From assembly GCA_036583965.1 (NCBI GenBank), contig JAZBQD010000034.1, positions 1,798,001-1,862,000 of the forward strand: a DNA stretch of 64,000 bases, given 5' to 3'. The position numbers and the translations under genes are program-made. The DNA is from Prunella strophiata. Taxonomy: Eukaryota; Chordata; Aves; Passeriformes; Prunellidae. Of this stretch, positions 24,401 through 36,400 are shown piece by piece. Below the pieces are notes generated by a model that was not told the DNA's origin, did no database searches, and saw nothing but the letters and a program-made list of their open reading frames with translations. The stretch's first letter is position 1; the number at the start of each line of letters is the position of its first letter.

Positions 24401-27400
24401 GAGTGAGATCCTGCATCCCTTCACATCCCGACATTATCCTCTGGCTGTCCTACAGACCAGAGACATTCCACAAATATCCACCAGAAAGGTTGGGGAGTCC
24501 AAACCAATCCATGGAATAACCAAACCCTCTTCCAGCACTGGCTCCTGCAGCACCCAGATGAGCAACAGCACCTGAGGTTCCTTTAGGGGTGCACAAAGTC
24601 CCTAAAAACATGGAATTTCACACAAAGGCCCTAAAACCATGGAATTTGGGCAGTGGAGCTGGGACAGGTGGGAGCACAGGGCTAATGATGGTTATGTAAA
24701 TTTATGTAAATCCCAGGGAGCAGCTCCACCTGCCATCCCCGGGGGCTGCCAGCTCATGCATGCCTTGGATGCGCATTCCTGCTGCCCAAATTCCTCCTCG
24801 ATTGCTCCTGCCTGCATTCCCCATTCCCACCTGGCTCTGCTGCTGGATGCACAGGATTCCACCCCTGGGGGGCTGTGGGGGTGGCCTGTCCCCCCCCTGC
24901 AGGCAGGGGCTCCCTGGGGACATGAGAATGGCCATCCCAGAGCTCCCTGGCACACTCCAGGTACCCTGTGCTGCCAGCCAGGGTGACCACAAGGGGCCAG
25001 GCACCAGGAGCAGTGTCACAGTGCCACTCTGAGCACCCACTGACCTGGTGACACAGTGCCCACAGCCCAGGTGCCCTTCCCAGCCCTGCGGTGTGCTTCA
25101 CTCCCAGCTGGACCTGGGTGAGGGACAGGGGGTGGCCCTGGTGGCACCAGGTCTGGGGGAACTGGCAGTCCATTATATCATGGGTTGTGACACACAGTGG
25201 TCCTCTTGTCCTGTGTCCCCAAGTGCCCATCTCTCAGAGAATAGCTGGTTGTGGTTCCAGAGAGGGCTGGAGACCTGAGCCATGGCAGGACTGTGCCCTG
25301 TGGGGCTGGGGACAGTCCCCCCACCCAGCAGGGGGATGTCACAGCAGCAAATGCTTCTTCCAGGAGGAACCTGAGCACATAATCCTTGAGCTTCGAAAGT
25401 GCCTGAGCCTGTGAAAGGCCAGGTCTGATCCTCCCTGACCTGTCCCCTCTGCCCCAGGTGGGGGGGAGCACAGAGGGTCCCCTCCAGCCCCATCCCACCC
25501 AAACCATGGCATTGCACCCTGGCATCCCTGGGGCTGGCCTGGGCACCCTTCCTCCTGCTGCATCCCAGCGCTCACCCAGCACCTGCAAGGGTTAATCTGC
25601 CTCTCCAGAGCTTCTCAAAGCTAATTAGAAAGAGCCTGGGCAAGTGTGGTGGCAGACACCACTGCACTTATCTCCCCACTTCCGGGGCTCTGCCCTTATC
25701 ATTTAATTAAAGCTGCAGCCTGCTTCCCTGGCTGGCAGCAGCTCATCACCGAGGGCACTGGAGCTTGAGGCAGCCTCTGCCAGCTCGCCAGGAGGAGCAG
25801 GAGAAGGGAGGAACAAGCCCCAGGAAGGACAATCAAAGGGAGAAGGAGATGAAGGAAGAGTCCCTCTGTGCTGGCTGGGGACTGGGAAGGCAGTGAGGGA
25901 CCCCAGAGTGGCACCCCTGTGCCATGCGTGGGGGGACGTGGGGACAGCTCTGCTCCGGGGGGAGCTGGGCAGTGTCACAGCCTGGGAATAAGCCAAGGAA
26001 ATACCCTGGTGGGAGGCACCTCAGACTGGCTCCATCTCCCAGAACCCCCAGAGCAGCTCTCCCACAGAATTCCAGGGTCACTGAGGTTGGAAAAGCCCTC
26101 CAGGATCATCGAGTCCCAGCTGTGCCCCATGCCCACCTTGTCCCCAGCACAGAGCACTCAGTGCCACCTCCAGCCCTTCCTGGGACACCTCCAGGGATGG
26201 GCACTCCAAACCTCCCTGGGCAGCTCCTCCCAATCCCTGAGCACCCTTTCCATGGGGAAATTCCTGCTGCTGTCCACCCTGAGCCTGCCCTGGCCCAGCC
26301 TGAGGCCGTTCCCTCTGCTCCTGTCCCTGTTCCCTGGAGCAGAGCCCGACCCCCCCTGGCTGTCCCCTCCTGGCAGGAGCTGTGCAGAGCCACAAGGTCC
26401 CCCCTGAGCCTCCTTTGCTCCAGGCTGAGCCCCTTCCCAGCTCCCTCAGCCTCTCCTGGGGCTCCAGCCCCTTCCCAGCTCTGTTCCCTTCTCTGGACAT
26501 GCTCCAGCCCCTCCAGGGCTCTCTGGACATGAGTCTATTGGTGTATGCTCAACACTCCCAGAGGAAAAGGACAATCCCTGCCACGCTGAACCCAGCATCC
26601 CAAAGAAACCTGGGGACCACAGAGCACTGGGAAATGTCCAGGAGGGAGGCCACCAAGTAACTGGATGGATGTAAACCAGGGAACAGGATGGATGTCCATG
26701 AAGAAATGGCAACAAACTCTTGCTGGTCTCCAGAAGAGAACATGGATCACAGGACCATGGAATCACAGAATAGTTTGGGTTGGAAGGAACCTCAAAGCTC
26801 ATCTTGTTCCCTGCCATGGAACAAGGGTTATCCCAGGCTGCTCCAAGCCCTGTCTTGGACACCCCCAGAGATTCAGGGGCAGCCACAGCTTCTCTGGGCA
26901 ACCTCAAGGCCTCACCACTTTCTCAGGGAAAGATTTTTTTCCCTATTATCCAATCTAAAGCTCCTCTCTGTCGGTTGGAATCCATTCCCCTGACGGATAA
27001 ACCCTGGGAATGCTGTTGTCTGAAGGCCACACAGGGCAGCGTGGGCACAGCTCCCCAGGGATGTGTTCTGAGGTACATTCAGGGCACATTTTGGGACAAG
27101 CAGCCCCCAACCACTGCTGGCAGCTCCCATGCCAAGTCCCACACCTCCCTCCCAAAGCGTGGTTAAGCTAATGGATCTTGAAAGGAAATGTTCATAATCA
27201 CTTTGTTAGCAGGGCTGAGGCAGCACGGCTTGTTCTCCAAAGCTAGCTGGAACAGCTCTGCTAAAACTTGTGAAAAACAGAGAAAGAAATCAACCTGAGG
27301 GAAACCCAGCATGGAAAATTGAAGCTGTGGCGTTGGCGAGCAGCTGAGGCGATAAGCGATGGGAAAGGAGCCTGTGCAGCACAAAATGTCAGAGCCTGAG

Positions 27401-30400
27401 GCTGCGCAGTGCAGGGCAGGATCCTCACTGCAGGCTCCCAGAGCTGCTCCAGAGGCACGGCCTGGCTGGAGCTGTGTGTGCCTGGCACGCCCTGAGTGCC
27501 AGGAAGGAGCCACAGGAACAGCCCCAGAGCCAGCACTGCACTGGGAATGGAGCACCAGCCCGGGGAGGGGCTGGGAAAGGGGCTCAGCTGGAGAAAAGGA
27601 GCTTCAGGGGACACTTTGTGGCTCTGCACAGCTCCCTGACAGGAGAGGGCAAACAGGGGAAATCAGGAGCTGCTCCCAGGATGAGTGGCCTCAAGTTGCA
27701 GCAGGAGAGGTTCAAGTTGGACAGCAGGGAAAATTTCTCCCCAGAAGGATGGTCAGAGCTGTCCAGGGCAGTGGTGGAGTCACCCTGGAGGGATTTCAAA
27801 GCCTTGTGGATGTGGCACTTGGGGACAGGGGTTGGTGGTGGCCTTGGCAGTGCCAGGGAAATGGTTGGACTTGATGATCTCAGAGGATTTTTCCAACCTT
27901 GATTCCATGATTCTGTGCAAAGGGTGGTTCTCTCCTGCCCCTTGCTCATGTCCTAATCACACAAGCCAGTATAAACAGGCAATATTTGGATTATTTTTAA
28001 TTAATTTTCAGCACAGCCCATCCTCTCACCTCACCTACAGCCACGGGGAGCACTCCAAGGAGCACCAGTTCATGTGCACAGGGATTTGGGAATACCAGCC
28101 TGGCTTTGTGAGTCCTCTCCAGTGTTTGCTCCTTGGTGGCTGCCTCTCATTGTTCCCGGGTATTAAAGCTCTTGTGTCAAGGAGAAAAGAAGTGGCGTTC
28201 GCATGTCTGCCTTTGAACAAAACCATTGTTCAGCTCCATCAACAATTTAATAATCCTTCCCTGGCAGGACAATGGATGGGGGGAAATGGTGGGTGCAGGG
28301 GGGCCGGGAGCCACAGAGCCAAGTGCTGTTCCCGGCCTTTGAAGTCAGGGAGGTGTTTAAGTGACGAAAGAAATCACAAGTTTATGAAAAGGGCTCGTCT
28401 CAAGGAGGGGATCTGCAAACAAAGGGAACCGAGACCACTCGGAGGGAAGCAGAGCAGGGAGAAGGAAGAGCCCTTGGAAGAGAGTCAAGCCAAACCCCAA
28501 GGAAACCGGGAGAGGAAATGACAGTATGGATTTGCATGTGGACGCTTTGTTTCCTTGCCACGGATCTTTCCTGGGCTGCTTGCGAGGAAATGGAGCACCC
28601 TCACATCATTCCAGCTTTTACAGCCTGTCCTTACCCTGTGCTGCAGACACCGAGGGGGCAGAGGCAGATCCCTGCTGGAATTTTTGGTGGCTGTGAGAAG
28701 GATCAGGGTACGGGCACTCAATGCAGGGTGAGGCTCCTGGGCTGTGCTGAGGGGGAAATGTCTGTCCCTGCTGGAGGCACACACAGCCCTGGATCCCAAA
28801 CCCAGCCCTAGGGAACCAACCCCACCTGAAATCCAACACACAGCAGTCCTGGGAGCGTTAGAGCAGGGATACAGCCAGGGAACTTTGCGGGAATGATCCC
28901 ACATCAAATGGGGCCGTTTCTCTGCTGATTGCTCCGCGATTCAGAGCTCGAACCCCTGGCCTGCCCAGCCCCTTTCTCTGCAGTGCAGCCGTGCCACAAA
29001 GCAGCTGAAAACGCTCCTTATTGACGCCTCCAACGCCCACAGACTGCGAGGCTGAAAATCTGCAGTGGGAGCACCACGGGGAGAGGTTTTGTGGCTGGCA
29101 CGTGGCAGGAGCAGCACCGGTCACATCCTCCTGTGGTGCAGGCAAAATTCACCCCAAGAAATCAACCCCGGTGCTTGAATTGGACCATTTGCCCTCCTGC
29201 TGTGATTCCCCATCAAGCACTGAAAGGATCTGCTGCCCTAATGGCCAGGATTGGGGAGAAATCCCCTTCTGGAAAAGTGGGAGGGATCAGCACCAAAGCG
29301 TCCGGCTGAAGGAGCAAACACGGAATATGGGGAAGTTTAGGAACGGGGCAGCCTGGTGATGGCTCATTTGGAAAAAAAAAAAAAAAAACTGATCCTGATG
29401 AATTTTGCTGTGCCCTGTGTTTGTTTTTAGGATGGCAGCAAGAAGCCCTTGCGGGAAAGCAGGGAAAAGACAGAAAATTGCTTCCGATAGGGAATATCAA
29501 CCTCCAGCTACCCCTGGGTGCTGCAGTTTACAGGCTGCTGGAGGAGAGATGCAATAAAGTTTGCACCACTCGAGGGAGGCCTGCCAGAGGCAGTCCTAAA
29601 GGCTGCCATGAATAAAACACGCTTTAAAGAGCCAGCAAGGATTACAAAATCCTAAAACCCGGGCGGGACAAGAGGGATACATCATCCCCCCCACGTCAGA
29701 GGCAGGCTGGTAAAGGGGATGTGCTCAGAGCACAGCACCAGGGAGCAGCAGGATGATCACAAGAAGATTTGGATTTCACAATCCAACAGAGATGGATGAA
29801 AATTTCCAGAATCGGTCCACGGGCATCATTTTTTGCGGTTATTTTTCCAAAGGGAGGAGACGGCAAGAGCAGGTCTGCTCCTCATGCGAGGGAAAATCCG
29901 TGTGCGGCACGGAGCAAAGCAGCGTCTGTGCCCAGGTAGAGGGATCCGCGATTGGAGAGGTCCAGGCCAGCAATTGACCCTTTGAAGGAAGCCGTACATC
30001 ATCATTAAAGAGCTCCGCGTCCCGGGGGACCCGGAGGCGAAACAACCCCGGCGCTGCTGTCCCGGTGTGGGAGAAAACAGGGCTCAGGGAATGACAAATG
30101 GAATGCGCGTGGGCGGCAGGGTTTACCTGCAGGCCGAGCACGGGAAGGGCTCGGGATCTGCTCCTCAGGGAAGCTGATAGGGGAACAATAGCCTGCAAGT
30201 GGCATTGTTTGCAGGAAAGGCGAGATATTTGCCTTTTCTCACTGATGTTGCTGCATCTCTGTGGGGGCCCCTTCCTGTGTGGCTAATAAGCAGCAAGACG
30301 CCAGACGTGGAATACAAAAATTCCTTTGGCTTTGATTCGTTTTCTTTCTGGATAGAGTCAGCCTTACTTTTGTCAAGATCCCTGTTGTCTGGGTAATTTC

Positions 30401-33400
30401 ATCTAGAGATCCTCAAGGAGCAGAGATCTCCACATCATTCCGAGTTTAATATCTCGGTTTGAGCTGGCATATATTCCAGCAATAATTTATACAGCTGAAG
30501 AAGGGGGAAAAAAAAAAGATTACTTCTGTCTAATTGGCATTACACTAATTACCAGCAAAATACATCAGGCAAATATCACATCTCCTCACTCTCTGTCATT
30601 TTGCATTCCCTGCTCCATTTTCTCTTTGCTCAGCAGCGATAAAACAACACGACAGCCATTCCAACATCCCTGAGCAGGGATCACATCCTGACCCCCTCCT
30701 CCTTTTCCTGCTGCCTCCTTGTTTCCTCACGTCCAGGCAGGTTGTACTAACCCAGACACACACAGCTGACGGAGAACTGCTGTTCCCAGGAACCTGAGCA
30801 TTCCAGCACCGTGCTCTTGCTGGATGCCTTCCCCAGCCTCTCCCATGCTCCTTGTCCAGAGGGTTCATCCCTAGAAGAACATTTTATACCTGAGTAATAC
30901 AGAACACAGACTTCAGGAGAGTCACAGGTTTCACCCATGGGCCACCTGAGCTGATTTCTTCCTGATTCACAGCATCCCTGCCAGTCTCCCCCAAGTTATC
31001 AGAAAAATGATGTCATTTTAGCCCAACACCAGTCTCATGCCAGAGTAAAGGTGCCAAGTGTAAATCCAAGCATGTCCAAGAGCTACCATGAGCAGAGTCC
31101 TTATCATCCAGCTCATTCTGACATGAGCTCCCTGCCAGACAAGAGCCCTGGAACAGAGTACTTTGGAGGGATCCTTCCTTGTTCTTGTCCCCCAAGCCCA
31201 GGAATGAAGTCTGGATGTTTGCTTTTAGGGATACAGCCCTGGAAGGAGAATCCAGGTAGGACTGTGGTGTCCATGACACCCTGGGAGGTTCCACACTCCC
31301 ACCAGTGAGGTTCAGCCCTCCTTTTCCATGAGGACTGGGGCTGAAATGCCTCACAGGGATCATTTTGGAACCCTGTTCAGAGGCACAACCCCCTCTCCAC
31401 CCCGCTGGGGACAACACACACAGACAATGTCCCTGTGTGTCTCTCCTGGGAAAACAGAGCCTTCTGGCCACCAGCACATAAATTCCCCCATTCCTGCTCT
31501 TTGGAAGCTTCTTGTCCTGCTCAGAGGTGCTGGAAAGGGAGCCCAGCTCCAGCCACACTGCCCAGGGAACAAGGACTGAGCACCACGTGGCCACTGTTGT
31601 GTCCCTGAGCAAAGCGTGGCCGCCTCAGCTCCCGGGAAATGAGCCCTGGATGCTGGCGGGGAACTGAGCTCTCGGGAAGGAGAGGCAAACGCAGGGGCTG
31701 CCATGGTTTGATAACCTCTGAGGCACAGCAGCCTGTCCCTGGGATGGCTCGCCACATCCATGACTAATGGGAGATTTATGGAGTGTCCTCTCCGCCGGGG
31801 AAGCGGAGCGCCGGCGTTCCAGCCACTTAACGGAGGGGACTTCAAATCAGGATGGATGAGAGCCCGTGGGAAGGAGACAGGAAGAGAGATTCTTTAATGG
31901 TGACAGCACAAAGGATCAAATCCCGGGGAAGAGCCAACAACTGAGACTGACACCTGACCTGTCTCAACAGCAAAGCTCCCATTGATTTCACCGGGGACAG
32001 GGATGAATCCCTTATCCTCTATCTCCTGCCGGCGAAGAGGGATTTTCCATGTGAGGGATCCACACCTGACCGATCCTTCAAACTCAGCCACCTGCTATTT
32101 TTATGAGAAAGAAACCGCGGTGTGGAGTCCACGAGAAGCTCAAATGGGAGAGTTTGTAAGCTCCTCTGGCATTAAGTTTAAATCCCACACTAATGCAGGC
32201 CCCTTGCACGGGCAGAGGCACTGCCAGGCAGGTTTATGGAGACATTCCGGAGCATTGGGAGGCAGATAAAGGGGGAATAACTGCGGTAGATCACACAGGA
32301 GCTGGAAATGGCACGTCAAATTACTTCAAAAGGAGCTTTCTAAGGAAGCAGGTCTTTGAAAACAACAAATAGTCTGGGGCTGCTGAGGGATCCTGCCTGT
32401 CTGTTGCTTTTACACTTGGTGGCTTTTTCTGGTTTAGACGTGTTCTAAAGCTGAATGCCAAGCTCAGAATCCCTGCCTCCCGCAGAATCCCAGCTTCCTG
32501 CAAGTTCAGCTCTTTGAGAAGCCACAGAGCAGGCAGGGTGGGAAAACTGCTCTGTCTGGAGAGCAAAAATGGCCAAAAAAATGTGACCCAGCAAAACCTC
32601 AGCCTGGGCACTCCCCTGTCCAGCTGACCATGGAGCTGTGCTGGGACAGCAGGACAGCACAGGGATAGGGGTGAGCCAACCAAGAGGGACAGGAGGGACC
32701 TGCCTATTCTGCTCCCAAAACACACAGAGTATTGTGGCTCAGGAGAAATCATCATTCCCATTCCTGGCTGCCCCCCAGCCTGTCCAAAGGATGGCAGCCC
32801 AAGTTCAAGCTCAAGTTCAAACATTTTAAAATGGGCTGGGAAACACAAAAGAAGAGCCTGAAGCAGTTTCACCCAACCCCTCACTCCAAGGAAATGTCCT
32901 CCCTGGAGAGGAACGTGGGACAAGCAAAGAAGGGCCCCACCCTCCCATTCCCATTGCAGATCTAATTTGGAAAACTCTTCCTGGAACCTGGGTTTAACAA
33001 ACTCGAGCTGAAGCCATGAATAGTTGGAGGCTGACGTAAACTATTTTTGGAAAATCGACTTTCTACCAAAGAAGGGATGTTGAGATTTGGCCCAGAGATA
33101 AGAATAGCTGTGCATGACCATTTGCATGGGCATTTGCATCGGAATTTGCAACCATTGCCAGGGAAAAGGAAAATGCCAAGTCCTGTGTGGGTTGGGTTCC
33201 TGTTTTAGTGTTACTGGGGTCATGTTCTGCCAGGTGAGAACCTTTTCCCAGGCCTGCTAAGGTGGAATGTGATGGAAAATGTTCCTGACTTGGACTGGAG
33301 GAGTTCCATGACACAGTTTGGCCTCTCTTGTTGGGAAGATGGGAAATCCTCCCTTCCCTGGGACAGAAGAAGGTGCCTTCCCTCAGCGAGCTCATTTATA

Positions 33401-36400
33401 ATTCTTAGCTAAAAACTTCCATATTCCCATCTGTTTGTAGCTGATTCCCTTAAGGAAAGTCTCAACGTTTGCCGTGGAGCTGACCAAGCCCAAGAGTGGT
33501 TCCAAGGAGCGGGGTGAGCTTGGGGTCAGCAGCTCCCAGCTGTTCCCCAGGCCTGGAGTCTCTGCAGGATTGCCCAGAAAATCCTCACAGTGAGGGCAGG
33601 GTCACCTCCCCAGGCTGTGCACTCACCATGCACAGGGACAGCAGCATCCTGGGGAGGGCCTCCAGAGGTAAAGAGGAATAAGGATTAGGAGAAATGATAG
33701 AATCTTCTCCACCCAGGAGAAAAGTTCATAGCAGGAGGAATGTGATGGACATAACACAAGTGAGAGGGCATTTGTAGATTTCCACCAGCTTGCCACAGTC
33801 AGCAAGAGGGAATGGAAGAAATCCCAGCCCAGCCCAGGATGGCAAGGACCAGCAGAAAACTCCCAAAGTCCAACCCTGAATGCAGCAGGCACACACAGAG
33901 CCATGGGGACCTGGATATGCTCCAAGAGAAGGCACCTTCCCACTGAAATACAGAGTTTTTGTCTCTTGGGTGTTGACTCCGAGTGGCTGCACTGCCTGGA
34001 CCTTTCACAATCACACCACAAGGGCTCAGGGACAGAAGTTAGGAGGAAAAAACCAGAATCCAATACAGAAATTTGGGTCCTACAAATAACTCCTCTAAAG
34101 ATGTCCAGGATCCGCCAAGGATCTTTGGAGAACTCGAGGACAGCCTTATGTGTGTGCTACCACATAATCCTGTGAGGCAGGAGAGGCAGATAAATTATTG
34201 CAGCTATTTTGGACAACGTCTGAAGCGAGGAGCAGCCTTCTTAGAAGGTCTTGAGAGGATTAAAGGCACTCTGGAGCTGGGAGCAATGTGCTTGTTCCTG
34301 GGGCAGGGGAACAGCCGTCCCCTGTTTACCCCGGGCTCCTGGGGACAATTAAGGAAAGTCACCTGGCAGGACAACTGCCCTGCCCCGAGCAGCTCTGGCG
34401 TCAGAGTCTGCCCAGACACAGCCACTGGAAAACATGGAAAATAAGGAAATAGGGCTGGAATTCCAGCTCAGGCAGAAATGTTGAAACTGGGATGGGGTAA
34501 TCCAGGGCCATTTGCAATCTGCTGGATGTTGTTTGTCCTGATAAAAATCTTTTCCCAGCGGTGATTAAGCAAACCAGGAGCCGGTTTTGGGGATGAACCA
34601 ACATTAAGTGTGGAAAGGAGAGAAGGTCCCAATTTCTTCTGCAGAAGAAGATCACTGAGGGACCCAGAAAGAATTTCCAGAGGTGGATGTCAAGCTGAAC
34701 ATGGTCACAAAAAATGTGGACACACTAAATTCAGGCAGCAGTGGGAGCTGCTGGTCAGGACAAAAGGAATTCCAACCATGAAGTGTTAAAAAGGGCTGAA
34801 GATCAAAAAAAAAAACAAACCCCAAAGCCACAATGTTTCAACTAGAGACCAGTCCAAGCAGCAGCCAGACCCAAGCCCAGCTGGGCAGATGTGTGACCTG
34901 CTGGATCCCAGTCAGCAAAGACCAGGAATGGCAGGGATCTAGCTGGAATCCCACATCCCAGACAAAGCCCACTCCAAAGCATTCCTCAGCCTCTGCAACA
35001 AAGCAGAAGTGCTCCATGGTACATTTGAAAAAAAAAAACCCAACTCCACAGACTGCAAATGTGCCTGGAACTCTTTCTGCAAGACAAAAGGGACATTTAG
35101 AGATAATGTAGGAAAAAGAGAATAGATTTTAAGATCTAGAGGAGTCTCTGTGCCAGGGAAGAAGACAGAATGTAATTTTTTTGTCCCATCTGTTGGCTGT
35201 GAGGAATTGAACAACAATCACAGTGAGAACCTTAAAAAGCAGCTCATGACTGGCACTAAAGCAGAGGCAGGAGGCAGTGACTGCCCAGGGCTGCAAATCC
35301 ATCCTTGTGGTGAGCAGGAAAAGAGGATGGTTGGCTCAGGAATACTCTGAGCCATCCACCTTCTCAAGGAGCTCAGCACTGAGAAAACTCCAGGGAGAGC
35401 TCAGAGCCCCTTCCAGGGCTTAAAGAAGCTCCAGGAGAGGGACTTGGGACAAGGGATGGAGGGACAGGACACAGGGAATCGCTTCCCACTGCCAGAGGGC
35501 AGGGATGGATGGGATATTGGGAATTAGGAATTTTTCCCTGAGAGGTGGGGAGGCCCTGGCACAGGGTGCCCAGAGCAGCTGTGGCTGCCTTTGGATCTCT
35601 GGAAGTGCCCAAGGCCAGGTTGGAGCAATCTGGGATAGGGAAAGGTGTCCTTGCCCATGGCAGGGGGTGGGACTGGATGGGTTTTAAGGTCCTTTCCAAG
35701 CCAAACCATTTCATGATCCCTGGCACTGCAGGGTGCACACACAGCCAGGTGCAGACATGTTTCCATGCCATGGTCACACTGTGAACACAAACACTACCAG
35801 ACACATCATCCCTGCACCTGGAGCTGCTGTGGATGTCACCAAGTGCTGCTGGGGAGCTGTGGGACATCACCTGGACACATCCAGCTCACCTAAAAGCTTG
35901 TGGGCAAATTGGAGACCATGCAGAGAGGAAAATGAGCTGAAGGAATGGAAGGTTTGAACTATAATCAGAAATTACCAAAGAGGGGGAGGGAAACTTCTCC
36001 CCAGGCTGCCTCTGCAAGGGTTGCCAAAAAGCTCCACACACATCCAAGATGTGCCAGATGTTGATGCTGCCCAGGAATGAGGCTGCAGGTCTGTGGTGGT
36101 GGCAGGAGCAGATGGCAATGGCTGGGAGGAGCGCGAGGAAGGGTGGGAGGAGAGGAAGAGACACCCAGCTGCCAAAACCTCTTGCCTTGGCTCTGCTCAC
36201 AGGGAGGGACTTGACTCAGTTTTCTTTCAAAGAGATCTTTAAATGTTGAGTTGCCTGAATGGGATCTCCGAGTACGCACCAGAGGAGGGAATTCTGGTGT
36301 TGTGGGACTCAGTGGGAAGAAATGGGAGGAGCTGAAGCAGAGTTTAAGTGTAGACTGGTGAAACTGGGGGCAGAGAGGACCTTCCACTGGGAGGGCTCAC

